Assembly: GCA_049568075.1 (NCBI GenBank)
Contig: CP144911.1
From: Gottfriedia sp049568075
Lineage (GTDB): Bacteria; Bacillota; Bacilli; Bacillales; Bacillaceae_G
Length of the DNA: 64,000 nucleotides
Reading direction: 5' to 3' (one strand)
The position numbers and the translations under genes are program-made. The notes under the pieces were generated by a model. That model searched no databases. It worked only from the letters and a program-made list of their open reading frames with translations, and had not been told where the DNA came from. This document shows positions 7,331-16,706 of the stretch, one piece after another. How positions within the stretch are numbered: position 1 is the stretch's first letter; each line of letters opens with the position of its first letter.

Positions 7331-8290
7331 ATGCAAAAATTGATTTATATGATTGGCATTCCTGGTAGTGGGAAAAGTGAAATGGCTAAACAAATCGCCA
7401 AGAAAGAAAAAGCCATTGTTTTATCCACTGATGAGTTACGTCAAACTCTATTCTTTAATGTAAATAAGCAAAAGAGAACGAATCTTCTGTATATGGAATT
7501 ATATAAAAGAGCCAATCGTTTACTTGCTGAAGGGAAGTTTGTTCTCATTGATGCTACAAATATTGAACGGGAAAGACGAATGAAAGCATTAAGTAAATTC
7601 GTAGATGTTCATAAAGAGTGCTATTACATGGATGTGCCTTATGAGGTTTGTGTAGACCGAAATAACAAGAGAACGCGTGTTGTAGAAGATCGAATTCTAG
7701 TTAAAATGAGGAAGAACCTCGATTTTCCTTTAAAAAATGAAGGATGGGATGTCATCCATCCAATTCACGAGCCATTTTCATATGAAATGACGAAAGAAGA
7801 ATTAACAAATCTATTAGTAAGTGAAGTTTCATACGAAGAGTTATTTGAAAAGCTCAAAACTGTACCCTTTTTTCAAGCTATGAAGGATTTTAATCAAGAA
7901 AATCCGTTTCATTCGCTAGCATTATGCCAACACACATACGGCCTCATTGAGTACATTAATGAAATGTACGAAGAGAAAGATAAACTAATTCTGCAAATGG
8001 CAGCTCTGTTTCATGATGTTGGGAAGGTATTCTGTAAGACGTATAAGGTTACCAAAGGATATTATTCATACTTTGGTCATGAAAAAGTTTCTTCACAAAT
8101 TGCATTTCATTTTTTAACGGAGCTTTGTTTTGAAGATGAATTTATTCAAGCTGTAGTTGGGATTATCGAAATGCACATGTTAATTAACTACGGTGGTAAT
8201 GAAGGAGCAACTGAAATTTATCATTTACTTGGGGATGAATTACTCGCAAAACTTTATTTCTTTCGTGAAGCAGATACGTTTGCGAAGTGA
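7331..8290 (+). CDS. Polynucleotide kinase / HD phosphohydrolase fusion
   Basis: Predicted nucleic-acid end-healing enzyme of 319 aa. Residues 1-150 form a P-loop kinase of the T4 Pnkp type: Walker A GIPGSGKS (9-16), the STDELR strand (32-37), IDATN (73-77) and an arginine-rich lid (RNNKRTR). Residues 175-319 form an HD domain: H194/H201 in NPFHSLALCQH, the metal-binding HD in LFHDVGK (H228, D229) and FGHEKVS (H250). The kinase would phosphorylate 5'-OH ends; the HD part would remove 3' phosphates or cyclic phosphates, as shown for HD-Pnk enzymes, although there the HD domain comes first. The RNA ligase gene begins 11 bp downstream. The kinase/HD assignment is firm; the RNA-repair role is inferred. 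Confidence 0.8.
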   Translation: MQKLIYMIGIPGSGKSEMAKQIAKKEKAIVLSTDELRQTLFFNVNKQKRTNLLYMELYKRANRLLAEGKFVLIDATNIERERRMKALSKFVDVHKECYYMDVPYEVCVDRNNKRTRVVEDRILVKMRKNLDFPLKNEGWDVIHPIHEPFSYEMTKEELTNLLVSEVSYEELFEKLKTVPFFQAMKDFNQENPFHSLALCQHTYGLIEYINEMYEEKDKLILQMAALFHDVGKVFCKTYKVTKGYYSYFGHEKVSSQIAFHFLTELCFEDEFIQAVVGIIEMHMLINYGGNEGATEIYHLLGDELLAKLYFFREADTFAK

Positions 8291-8301
8291 GGTGTTAGAA
8301 T

Positions 8302-8937
8302 ATGAAAATGAAGTATCCAAAGACTTTTCATTTACCTTGGTCGGAATCTAAAACTTCTGATGACAAAACACTTCATAATATTGACCATTTTATTGGAAAT
8401 GAAGTTGTTGTAACGGAAAAAATAGATGGAGAAAATTGCTCGATTTATCGAGATGGGATTCACGCAAGATCAACTGATAGCCTAGACCATCCATCCAGAC
8501 ATTGGGTTAAAATGCTACAAGCTACGATTGGTTACCAAATCCCCGAACATTGGCGAGTTTGTGGGGAAAATGTATATGCAATGCATTCGATTCTTTATGA
8601 GGAATTAGATAGTTATTTTTATGTCTTTTCGATATGGGACGAACAAAATAGGTGTCTATCTTGGGAAGATACAATGATATGGTCTAAATTATTAGGTCTA
8701 AAAACAGCACCAGTTTTATATAAGGGTGTTTTTAATGAAGAAGCTATAAAATCTTGCTATACAACGAAGTCAAATTTAGGCGGAGAACAAGAAGGATATG
8801 TTATACGATTAACTGATGGATTTCAATACAATGATTTTAAACACTCGGTTGCAAAATTTGTTCGAGAAAATCATGTGCAGACAGATAAACATTGGATGAC
8901 CAAACAGATTAAAGCAAATCGACTAAAACTAGAATAG
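8302..8937 (+). CDS. ATP-dependent RNA ligase
   Basis: 211 aa, a minimal nucleotidyltransferase ligase that would seal 3'-OH and 5'-phosphate ends. Motif I is EKIDGEN with the lysine nucleophile at K40, motif III is CGENVYAMHS (87-96), IIIa is YFYVFSIWD, motif IV is EGYVIRL (164-170) and motif V is VAKFVREN with K185. There is no separate OB fold, in line with Rnl-type RNA ligases and not DNA ligases. GAGGTG overlaps the end of the kinase gene and sets the ATG at 8302. The pair supplies end healing plus sealing. Confidence 0.82.
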   Translation: MKMKYPKTFHLPWSESKTSDDKTLHNIDHFIGNEVVVTEKIDGENCSIYRDGIHARSTDSLDHPSRHWVKMLQATIGYQIPEHWRVCGENVYAMHSILYEELDSYFYVFSIWDEQNRCLSWEDTMIWSKLLGLKTAPVLYKGVFNEEAIKSCYTTKSNLGGEQEGYVIRLTDGFQYNDFKHSVAKFVRENHVQTDKHWMTKQIKANRLKLE

Positions 8938-9250
8938 AAGAGATTATTTTTTAACACTATTTTAAATTTTATTAAAAGGAATGAGAACAATGTAATTTGT
9001 TATTTTTATAAAAATATATGAAGTAAGCCATAGTATTCAACGATAAAGAGTTGATTTATATATGAACATCCATATTAAATTGGAAGGAATGGTTCGACTC
9101 TCCCAACCATTACACCAACATAAATGATTTTTTATTCTCAAATACCCCTCTCTTTAAGTCATAAAAAAGAGACGCTATCCCTCAAAGAATCGCATCTCCA
9201 AAATATTCTTCTCTTGTAATCATTCAAAAAACCAAAATTTTTTTTTAAAC
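8938..9250. other. Intergenic spacer, no gene seen
   Basis: Convergent spacer after the ligase. A weak imperfect hairpin (GAGACGC...GCATCTC) near 9168-9198 could end transcription of both sides; otherwise I see nothing. Confidence 0.35.
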
Positions 9251-9565
9251 CTATTTAATATAAGTTAATCCGATTCGATTATTAAAAATTTGATTTCGAT
9301 TTTTGAAAACAAATGATCCATCAACATAATCAATGACTAGTTGGTCTTCGTATACATCTTCAAAATTTTTATTTACCATAAATTCAAACTGGTCTCCAAT
9401 GATCATTTTTTCATTAGGACCACATTCTCTTTTATTAATAACTTTTATCTCATAAATGTTATTAACGACATCACAGCTTCCACGGTCAAATTCTAATTGA
9501 AGTAATTTATTTTGATCTACTGCGCCAAGTATTTCTTTAGCTGCATCAGTTATTTTAAAATCCAT
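9251..9565 (-). CDS. HesB/IscA-like iron-sulfur biosynthesis family protein (YqkB-like)
   Basis: 104 aa of the FeS_biosyn fold, close in length and pattern to Bacillus YqkB: DRGSCDVVNNIYEIKV near residue 27 and an N-terminal KITDAAKEIL. Classical IscA proteins have three conserved cysteines; here only two are present (in GSCD and RECG), so cluster-carrier activity is doubtful. It lies 22 bp downstream of pgl and may be cotranscribed with the pentose phosphate genes. Confidence 0.7.
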   Translation of the reverse strand: MDFKITDAAKEILGAVDQNKLLQLEFDRGSCDVVNNIYEIKVINKRECGPNEKMIIGDQFEFMVNKNFEDVYEDQLVIDYVDGSFVFKNRNQIFNNRIGLTYIK

Positions 9566-9587
9566 ATTAAAAGTCTCCTAATTTAGA

Positions 9588-10646
9588 TTAAACGTTTAAA
9601 AATTTCACACACACTGCTTCAGGTATTTGTACGTCTGATTGAAGCACTGTTAATTTTCCAGTCGTTTTATTTCTTGCATATAATACTAGAGTCCCTGACA
9701 TTTCATTTGAACCAACTAAATAGTTCTCAGATGGATCTAAAACGAAATCTCTTGGCCAATTACCCTCACTTGAGGTAATTTCCACTAATTCAAGCTTACC
9801 AGTATCTTGATTTACACTAAATACTGCGATACTATTATGACCACGATTTCCTGCATATACAAATTGACCGTCTTTTGAAATATGGATGGCACTTCCTTGA
9901 TTGTTTTCAGTAAAATCACTAGGGATTGTAGAAATATATTGTAAATCTGTAAAGCTTCCATCTTCATTTAATTGTAGCGAAATTACTTCTGAACTAAGCT
10001 CCGTCATAATATAAGCGAACTTTCCATTCGGATGGAATGTGATATGACGTGGCCCACTTCCAGGTTTAACAGATAGACTGCTTACTTCAATTAAAGAATT
10101 GTTTTCGATTTTATAAGTAATTAATTGATCGATTCCTAAATCAATTGCAACAACATATTTTTCATTTAATGTAAAACCTGAAAAATGGGCATGAGGTTTT
10201 TCCTGACGTTCTTTATTCGGACCTGTTCCTTCATGTTGCATAATCGATTTAACATCACTAGCAAAACCATTTTCTTGATTGATTTTAAATAATTCAATTG
10301 TACCTTTATGATAATTTGCTGTAACAATATTTTGCTTAACTGAGTCAACGCTAATATGACAAGGTGAAGCGCCTTCATTAAGCTGTTCATTTAATTTTTT
10401 AAGCTCACCACTGTTTTCATCAATTGAATAAACTGCAATTCCACCTAAGTTTCCTTCTTTTGCAACAGCATATAGGTTCTTATTATCTTCACTAATTGTT
10501 AAATAAGTTGGATTTCCTAGTTCAGCAACAGCTTTTACATCAGTTATTCTTTCTTTTACTGTATCAAGTGTAAATTGATAAATACCTTTACTTTCACTTT
10601 TTGTGTATGTACCTACATAACCAACAAATTTTTGATTCGAATTCAT
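9588..10646 (-). CDS. pgl: 6-phosphogluconolactonase (lactonase family, beta-propeller)
   Basis: 352 aa seven-bladed propeller of the YkgB/Pgl type, opening KFVGYVGTYTKSESKGIY, with propeller repeats such as GPRHITFHPNGKFAYI and NWPRDFVLDPSENYLVG. It hydrolyses 6-phosphogluconolactone made by Zwf to 6-phosphogluconate for Gnd. It is the last pentose phosphate gene in the zwf-tkt-gnd-tal-pgl series; a hairpin lies between it and tal. GGAGGAAATAG precedes the ATG. The genomic neighbours make the Pgl assignment stronger than sequence alone. Confidence 0.85.
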   Translation of the reverse strand: MNSNQKFVGYVGTYTKSESKGIYQFTLDTVKERITDVKAVAELGNPTYLTISEDNKNLYAVAKEGNLGGIAVYSIDENSGELKKLNEQLNEGASPCHISVDSVKQNIVTANYHKGTIELFKINQENGFASDVKSIMQHEGTGPNKERQEKPHAHFSGFTLNEKYVVAIDLGIDQLITYKIENNSLIEVSSLSVKPGSGPRHITFHPNGKFAYIMTELSSEVISLQLNEDGSFTDLQYISTIPSDFTENNQGSAIHISKDGQFVYAGNRGHNSIAVFSVNQDTGKLELVEITSSEGNWPRDFVLDPSENYLVGSNEMSGTLVLYARNKTTGKLTVLQSDVQIPEAVCVKFLNV

Positions 10647-10682
10647 TACTATTTCCTCCTCTATTCCTTGTTTTTATGTAAA

Positions 10683-10730
10683 TACCCCCATTTCATAGCT
10701 ACAAATGAGTTTCAATGAAGATGGGGGCTT
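10683..10730 (-). terminator. Hairpin between tal and pgl
   Basis: CCCCCATCTTCATTG and its imperfect complement ending AATGGGGG form a long stem on the minus strand. The following T-tract is poor, so it may be a partial terminator or an mRNA processing/stability element. Confidence 0.5.
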
Positions 10731-10761
10731 TATACTTATTAGATTTAAAGTTTGTTACAAA

Positions 10762-11427
10762 TTATAATGAAGTTTTTGCCCAGTCAGCAGCAAATTTTTC
10801 AATACCTTGATCTGTTAATGGGTGTTTAGATAATTGCTCAATAACACTGTAAGGAATTGTTGCGATATGAGCTCCAGCTAATGCTACACGAGTAACATGG
10901 TCTGGGTGACGAACTGACGCAGCAATGATTTGAGCGTCCATATTATGAACTCGGAATAATTCAGCAATTTTAGCAACTAATAATACGCCATCTTCAGAAA
11001 TATCGTCTAAACGACCTAAGAATGGAGATACATAAGTAGCACCCGCTCTAGCTGCTAATAATGCTTGGTTAACAGTAAAGATTAATGTTACGTTTGTTTT
11101 AACACCTTTTTTCGTTAAGTAGCGGCAAGCTTCTAAACCAGCAAGTGTCATTGGTAATTTAATTGTAATATTTTTATCTCCGCCGTTTATTTTAATAAGC
11201 TCGTCAGCTTCAGCGATCATTTCTTCAGCAGATACAGCATTTGGCGTTACTTCAGCAGAAACAGATTCTACTTCAGGAACTAATTTTAAAATTTCTTCGA
11301 TACGGTCTTCGAATTTAACGCCTTCTTTTGCTACTAAAGATGGATTTGTCGTTACTCCAGATAATACGCCCATTTTATAAGCTTTTTGGATGTCTTCTAC
11401 ATTAGCTGTGTCAATAAAAAATTTCAT
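10762..11427 (-). CDS. tal: Transaldolase, short (TalC/Fsa) type
   Basis: 221 aa TIM-barrel enzyme of the small transaldolase family. It transfers a dihydroxyacetone unit between sedoheptulose-7-P and glyceraldehyde-3-P. MKFFIDTANVEDI and GVTTNPSLVAKEG are family signatures, and the Schiff-base lysine is K90 in NITIKLPMT. GGAGGAATTTAAAA precedes the ATG. It sits 48 bp downstream of gnd, in the pentose phosphate series. Fructose-6-P aldolases share this fold, but the context favours transaldolase. Confidence 0.9.
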   Translation of the reverse strand: MKFFIDTANVEDIQKAYKMGVLSGVTTNPSLVAKEGVKFEDRIEEILKLVPEVESVSAEVTPNAVSAEEMIAEADELIKINGGDKNITIKLPMTLAGLEACRYLTKKGVKTNVTLIFTVNQALLAARAGATYVSPFLGRLDDISEDGVLLVAKIAELFRVHNMDAQIIAASVRHPDHVTRVALAGAHIATIPYSVIEQLSKHPLTDQGIEKFAADWAKTSL

Positions 11428-11475
11428 TTTTAAATTCCTCCAATTTTTAGGGATATTTCCTATTTTATACTTTAT

Positions 11476-12369
11476 TTATTTCTTTTCAACTGCATGTCCA
11501 CCAAATTCATTACGAAGAGCCGCAACAACTTTACCAGTGAACGTGTCGTTATCTAATGAACGGTAGCGCATTAATAATGACATTGCAATAACTGGTGTAG
11601 CAGCTTGAAGGTCTAGAGCTGTTTCAATTGTCCATTTTCCTTCACCAGATGAATGCATTACGCCTCTAATTTCATCAAGCTTAGCATCTTTTGAGAATGC
11701 ATTTTCAGTTAATTCCATTAACCAAGAACGAATTACAGAACCATTATTCCATACTTTCGCAACTTTTTCATAATCATAATCAAAGTCACTTTTTTCTAAT
11801 ACTTCAAATCCTTCACCGATTGCAGCCATCATACCGTATTCGATACCATTATGAACCATTTTTAGGAAATGTCCACTACCAATTTTACCAGCATATAGGA
11901 AACCATTTTCTACAGAAGTATCTTTAAAGATTGGTTCTACGATTTCCCAAGCTTCTTGGTCTCCACCAACCATATAACAAGCACCGTTACGAGCGCCTTC
12001 CATACCGCCAGAAGTACCAGCATCCATGAACCTTATACCATGTTCTTTTAATTCATCATAACGTCTAATAGACTCTTTATAATGTGAGTTTCCTGCTTCA
12101 ATGATAATATCCCCTTCTGATAAGAATGGTTTAACATCATTAATAACTGAATCTACAACACCATGTGGTACCATGATCCATAGAACTCTTGGCGTATCAA
12201 GATTTTTAACTAATTCTTCTAAGCTTGAAGTACCAACAGCACCAAAGCCTTTCATTTCTTCTACTGCAGCAGTATTTAAATCAAATGCTACTACTTCATG
12301 ATTATGATCCATTAAATTTTGACCTAAGTTTAGACCCATTTTTCCTAATCCAATTAAACCAACTTTCAT
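11476..12369 (-). CDS. gnd: 6-phosphogluconate dehydrogenase (decarboxylating), short type
   Basis: 297 aa, the short YqeC/GntZ-like class and not the ~470-aa GndA form. The Rossmann motif GLGKMGLNLG begins at residue 7, and beta-2 ends VAFDLN; an aspartate there normally favours NAD over NADP, whose enzymes carry NRT. The substrate-binding DAGTSGGMEGA and the catalytic K in HFLKMVHNGIEYGMM are intact. Oxidises 6-phosphogluconate to ribulose-5-P plus CO2. GGAGGATAACGTA precedes the ATG. Cofactor choice is an inference from one residue. Confidence 0.9.
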   Translation of the reverse strand: MKVGLIGLGKMGLNLGQNLMDHNHEVVAFDLNTAAVEEMKGFGAVGTSSLEELVKNLDTPRVLWIMVPHGVVDSVINDVKPFLSEGDIIIEAGNSHYKESIRRYDELKEHGIRFMDAGTSGGMEGARNGACYMVGGDQEAWEIVEPIFKDTSVENGFLYAGKIGSGHFLKMVHNGIEYGMMAAIGEGFEVLEKSDFDYDYEKVAKVWNNGSVIRSWLMELTENAFSKDAKLDEIRGVMHSSGEGKWTIETALDLQAATPVIAMSLLMRYRSLDNDTFTGKVVAALRNEFGGHAVEKK

Positions 12370-12461
12370 TACGTTATCCTCCCATATTATCTACTGTAAT
12401 ATTAATGTTTTTCTCTAAGTAAAAATTTTTATGATAAAAAAATAAATAAAATATTATTTGA

Positions 12462-14453
12462 TCAAGAATTTAATAAAGTTTTACTTACGTTTACTACATT
12501 CTTAGTACTAAAACCAAATAATTCCATTACTTCATTACCTGTTCCAGATGCTCCAAAAGTCTCAATTGAGATTTTTTTACCTTTAAAACCAACATAGCGT
12601 TCCCATCCAAGTGAAATCCCCATTTCAATTGAAACACGGTTTAATACATGTGATGGTAACACAGACTCTTTGTATTCATCTGATTGCTGATCGAATAGCT
12701 CCCAACTTGGCATTGCTACAACACGAACTGATAAGTCTTCTTTTTCTAATTCATTTTTACTATTCACTGCAAGTGATACTTCTGAACCTGTAGCGATTAA
12801 AATTAAGTCTGGTTGATCGTTCGTTTCTGTTAAAACATATCCACCTTTTGAAAGATTATCTAATCTAGAAGCTGTTTCTCCATAAACAGGTAAATTTTGA
12901 CGACTTAATACTAAAGCGATTGGTCCATTTGTATTTTGTAACGCATATGCCCAAGCATTAGCTGTTTCATTTGCGTCTGATGGACGAATAACTGTTAAAC
13001 CAGGGATAGCACGTAAAGCAGCTAAATGTTCAACTGGCTCATGTGTAGGGCCGTCTTCACCAACTGCAATTGAGTCATGAGTGAATACATATGTTACTGG
13101 TAATTTTTGTAATGCTGCTAAGCGAATTGATGGACGTAAATAATCATTAAATACGAAGAATGTACTTACAAAAGGTTTAACTCCACCATGTAATGCCATA
13201 CCATTTGCAGCTGCACCCATCGCATGCTCACGTACACCAAAATAAATATTGCGTCCAGCAAATGATTCGACAGCAAATTTACTTTCATCTTTAATATCTG
13301 TCATAGTTGAATGAGATAAATCTGCGCTTCCACCGAAAATTTCAGGAACTGTTTTAATGTAGTGATTAATTGCTTCTCCACTTGCAACTCGTGTAGAGAT
13401 TGTTTTATTCTCGTCAAAAGTTAATAAATCTTCTGTTTCGATTAAAACTTCACCTTTAATTGCTTTTTCAAGCTGAGCTGCTAATTCTGGGAAAGCTTCA
13501 CGGTATGCATTAAATATTTGATTCCACTCAGCTTCTTTTTCACTGCCTTTTTCTTGTATTTCTTTGAAATGACATTTAACTTCTTCTGGTACAAAGAAAT
13601 CTTCTTCGTAGTTCCAAGCATATGCTTTTTTCGTTTCTTTTGCTTCTTCAAGACCTAATGGATTACCATGGGCTTTATTTGTACCAGCCACTTTTGGACT
13701 TCCGTATCCAATAATTGTTCGAACTTCAATAATTGTCGGTTGGTCTGTGTTTTGTTTAGCTTGTTCGATCGCTTTAGAAATTTCTACATGATCGTTTCCA
13801 TCTTCTACTCTTAAATATTGCCAGTTAAATGATTCAGCTCTCTTTTTCATATCTTCTGAATAAGAAAGATTTAATGTGCCATCTAATGAAATATCGTTTG
13901 AATCGTATAATACAACTAACTTCCCAAGTTTCATATGGCCAGCAAGTGACATAGCTTCGTATGCAACACCTTCCATTAAATCACCATCACCAACTAATGC
14001 ATAAGTAAAGTGATCGATAATAGAAAGTTTATCTTTGTTAAATTTACCTGCTAAATGAGCTTCAGCCATTGCCATACCAACAGCAGTAGCGATACCTTGA
14101 CCTAATGGGCCAGTCGTAGCTTCAACACCATCAGTGTGTCCAAATTCTGGATGACCAGGTGTTTTACTATTTAGTTTACGGAAATCTTTAAGGTCTTCGA
14201 TTGAAACATCGTAGCCTGCAAGATGTAGTAAACTATATAACATACTTGAACCATGACCAGCTGATAAAACAAAACGGTCACGGTCAAACCATTTTGAACT
14301 TTTTGGATTATGCTTTAAATGCTCTGCCCATAATGCATAGGCCATTGGCGCTGCACCCATTGGTAAACCAGGATGACCAGAATTAGCTTGGTTAATCGCA
14401 TCAATTGAAAGTGTACGGATTGTATTAATTGATAATGTAGAAATCGAACTCAT
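12462..14453 (-). CDS. tkt: Transketolase
   Basis: 663 aa, full family length. The thiamine diphosphate site VGDGDLMEGVAYEAMSLAGH, YDSNDISLDG, the pyrimidine-domain GVREHAMGA and THDSIAVGEDGPTHEP are all intact. Moves two-carbon ketol units in the non-oxidative pentose phosphate branch. Its ATG is 3 bp after the zwf stop, and AAAGGAG lies inside the zwf 3' end, so translation is probably coupled. About 92 bp separate it from gnd. Confidence 0.95.
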   Translation of the reverse strand: MSSISTLSINTIRTLSIDAINQANSGHPGLPMGAAPMAYALWAEHLKHNPKSSKWFDRDRFVLSAGHGSSMLYSLLHLAGYDVSIEDLKDFRKLNSKTPGHPEFGHTDGVEATTGPLGQGIATAVGMAMAEAHLAGKFNKDKLSIIDHFTYALVGDGDLMEGVAYEAMSLAGHMKLGKLVVLYDSNDISLDGTLNLSYSEDMKKRAESFNWQYLRVEDGNDHVEISKAIEQAKQNTDQPTIIEVRTIIGYGSPKVAGTNKAHGNPLGLEEAKETKKAYAWNYEEDFFVPEEVKCHFKEIQEKGSEKEAEWNQIFNAYREAFPELAAQLEKAIKGEVLIETEDLLTFDENKTISTRVASGEAINHYIKTVPEIFGGSADLSHSTMTDIKDESKFAVESFAGRNIYFGVREHAMGAAANGMALHGGVKPFVSTFFVFNDYLRPSIRLAALQKLPVTYVFTHDSIAVGEDGPTHEPVEHLAALRAIPGLTVIRPSDANETANAWAYALQNTNGPIALVLSRQNLPVYGETASRLDNLSKGGYVLTETNDQPDLILIATGSEVSLAVNSKNELEKEDLSVRVVAMPSWELFDQQSDEYKESVLPSHVLNRVSIEMGISLGWERYVGFKGKKISIETFGASGTGNEVMELFGFSTKNVVNVSKTLLNS

Positions 14454-14456
14454 AAT

Positions 14457-15956
14457 TTAAATGCTCCTTTTTAGATCTGCTTTGTTGTTTTCATTTTCTT
14501 GTACAAAATCTGTATCTAGCCACCATTTGAAACCATCTTCTGCTAATAATTCATCAGCAGCTTCTGGACCAAATGAACCGGATTTATAAGTATGAAGTGG
14601 TACTAAATTTTCTTCAAATGCTTCTAAAATTGGTTGAACCCATTGCCATGATAATTCTACCTCATTCCAATGAGCAAAAAATTTCGAATCGCCTCTTAAC
14701 GCATCGTAAACTAATAACTCATACGCTTCTGGACGATCTTCTTTATTCGCAAAATACTCAGCTTGTACAGGTTCAATATTACCCTCTACGTTTTTACTAT
14801 TTAAATAGAAAGAAACTCTTTCATTAGGATTAATTTCAATAACCAATAAATTTGTTCCATTGTCAGTTCTAAGGTTTTGAATCGGACTTTTGAATTCAAA
14901 AACGATTCGAGTTGATTTTTCTTTCATTCTTTTACCTGTACGGATATAGAATGGGATTCCCTTCCAAAAATCGTTTTCGATTAATACTCTAGCTGCTACA
15001 TAAGTATCATTTTGTGATGAAAACTCAATTCCTGGTTCTTGTCTATATGCAACTACTTTTTTACCATTTTGTTCACCAGAACCATATTGACCTCGAACTA
15101 CATGAGAAACTATTTCTTCTTTTGATAGAGGTCGAAGAGATTCAAGAACCTTTTTCTTCTCAGCTCTCACATCGCTTGCAGTATTTTGTTTCGTTAAATG
15201 CATAGCAGACATCATTAACATTTGTAACATATGATTTTGGAACATATCTCGAATTGCACCAGATTTATCATAATAACCCGCACGCTCTTCAACTCCGACT
15301 GTTTCACTTGCCGTAATTTGAACATTTGCGATATATTGATTATTCCATAACGCTTGTAAAACTGGATTAGCAAACTCTAAAGCTTCTAAGTTTTGAACCA
15401 TAGGTTTGCCTAAATAATGATCAATTCGGAAGATCTCATCTTCATTAAATGACTTACTTAATTTTTCATTTAAATCTCTAGCAGTTTTCAAGTCACGTCC
15501 AAAAGGTTTTTCAATAATTAGACGCTTCCAACCTTTTGTCGTACCAAGTCCACTTTCCTTAATATTTGATGCAATAACTTCAAAAAATTCTGGTGCTACA
15601 GATAAATAAAATAATCTGTTTTCAGGTATCTGTAATTCCAGTTCTCTTTCTTTGACTAAATCTAATAAATCAACGAATCCTTCTTTGTTCGTGATATCTA
15701 GCTGTTGGTAACGAATTGAATCTAGAAATTCTTGGACCATTTTTTGATCTTCTAAAGAACGTCTTGAAAAAGTAATTAGTGATTGCATTACTTGATTCTG
15801 AAATTCGTCATTTGAAAAATCTTTTCTACCAATTCCAATGATTGAAAAAGACTCAGGCATCTTTTGATCTATATATAAATTATATAAAGCAGGAAAAATT
15901 TTTCGTTTTGCTAAATCGCCTGTGGCTCCGAACAATACAAATGACATAGAATCCAT
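14457..15956 (-). CDS. zwf: Glucose-6-phosphate 1-dehydrogenase
   Basis: 499 aa. Oxidises glucose-6-P to 6-phosphogluconolactone with NADP. The nucleotide motif FGATGDLAKRK (residues 9-19), the catalytic RIDHYLGK and the EKPFGRD motif are intact. GGAGGTTTAGTTA precedes the ATG. It is the first gene of the pentose phosphate series on the minus strand; no clear promoter could be fixed in the 220 AT-rich bases upstream. Confidence 0.95.
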   Translation of the reverse strand: MDSMSFVLFGATGDLAKRKIFPALYNLYIDQKMPESFSIIGIGRKDFSNDEFQNQVMQSLITFSRRSLEDQKMVQEFLDSIRYQQLDITNKEGFVDLLDLVKERELELQIPENRLFYLSVAPEFFEVIASNIKESGLGTTKGWKRLIIEKPFGRDLKTARDLNEKLSKSFNEDEIFRIDHYLGKPMVQNLEALEFANPVLQALWNNQYIANVQITASETVGVEERAGYYDKSGAIRDMFQNHMLQMLMMSAMHLTKQNTASDVRAEKKKVLESLRPLSKEEIVSHVVRGQYGSGEQNGKKVVAYRQEPGIEFSSQNDTYVAARVLIENDFWKGIPFYIRTGKRMKEKSTRIVFEFKSPIQNLRTDNGTNLLVIEINPNERVSFYLNSKNVEGNIEPVQAEYFANKEDRPEAYELLVYDALRGDSKFFAHWNEVELSWQWVQPILEAFEENLVPLHTYKSGSFGPEAADELLAEDGFKWWLDTDFVQENENNKADLKRSI

Positions 15957-16183
15957 TAACTAAACCTCCTCTTAGTCGAACTTTTAACTATTGATAATAA
16001 AAAATATATTTTCAAACGATCTTTTATTTTTATTTAGAGCTAATGTTAGTTCAAATAATTCATTCCAATTATTCATTCGGAAAATATTTTTTACCCAAAC
16101 CTATAATACATGAAAAAAATTTTTCTTTCCAATAAAATGCTTATGTTTCTATTTATTGGATTTTTTTAATTTCATTAAAAAAA

Positions 16184-16212
16184 CCTTAATTAACTTTTTA
16201 TGTTAATTAAGG
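16184..16212 (-). terminator. Terminator hairpin, first of a duplicated pair
   Basis: Perfect 11-bp arms CCTTAATTAAC / GTTAATTAAGG with a 7-base loop, followed on the minus strand by seven T. The same arms recur at 16707-16735. Confidence 0.8.
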
Positions 16213-16273
16213 CCACGTGATTGAAAAAACAATCTTGTCTATTAATTATCAAATTTTCGTAAAGGAGTAGAGT

Positions 16274-16411
16274 GTTGTTGATTTCCACTACGTGGTGCTC
16301 GCTTTCCAAGGGGCGAGACCTGAGCCTTCTCGGTGAGCCTCCGGGGTCTCAGCCTTCCCGCTTATCCCATAGGAGTCGAGCACCCCTTCCTTCCAATCAA
16401 CTTCATCATGA
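16274..16411. repeat. Bacillaceae-type ~140-bp imperfect palindromic repeat
   Basis: A GC-rich island in AT-rich DNA. Outer arms GTTGATT and AATCAAC, then GTGGTGCTCG with CGAGCACC, then GAGACC with GGTCTC make nested inverted repeats around a central GAGCCTCC. This layout (AATCAAC ends, GCGGAAAGC-like arms, GAGACCCC core) is a dispersed intergenic repeat I know from many Bacillus genomes. It encodes no protein. Confidence 0.75.
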
Positions 16412-16706
16412 AAAAAAGTCCACAATAAATCCTAATCAAATAACCTTTACTTAGTGTAACATAGCAGTTTATTAATCAGTTTGTAAGTGAATTGAGATTT
16501 AACATTAACTAATAAACTAATCATTTAAAACTATCTATCTAAAAATTGCTCTAATTTTTTTAATTTCCGAAAAAACAATCTCTAGTTTGTTGATTGTTGA
16601 AACAAATTAAAATTTTAACATCGTTATTAAATATAAAATAAATTTTAACATCAATAACACTTAATTTTGTTTTACCTGTATAACGTTTTAGATTTCAACA
16701 CTCTGA

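Noticed and set aside
9090..9125. tRNA 3'-end-like sequence (GGTTCGACTC...ACACCA)
   Set aside because: The T-arm stem does not pair and no acceptor, D or anticodon arm is found upstream.
11691..12422. Plus-strand frames inside gnd
   Set aside because: Antisense shadows of a well-supported gene, without ribosome binding sites.
16272..16454. 60-codon plus-strand frame
   Set aside because: It lies within the dispersed palindromic repeat, where many Bacillus copies give chance frames.
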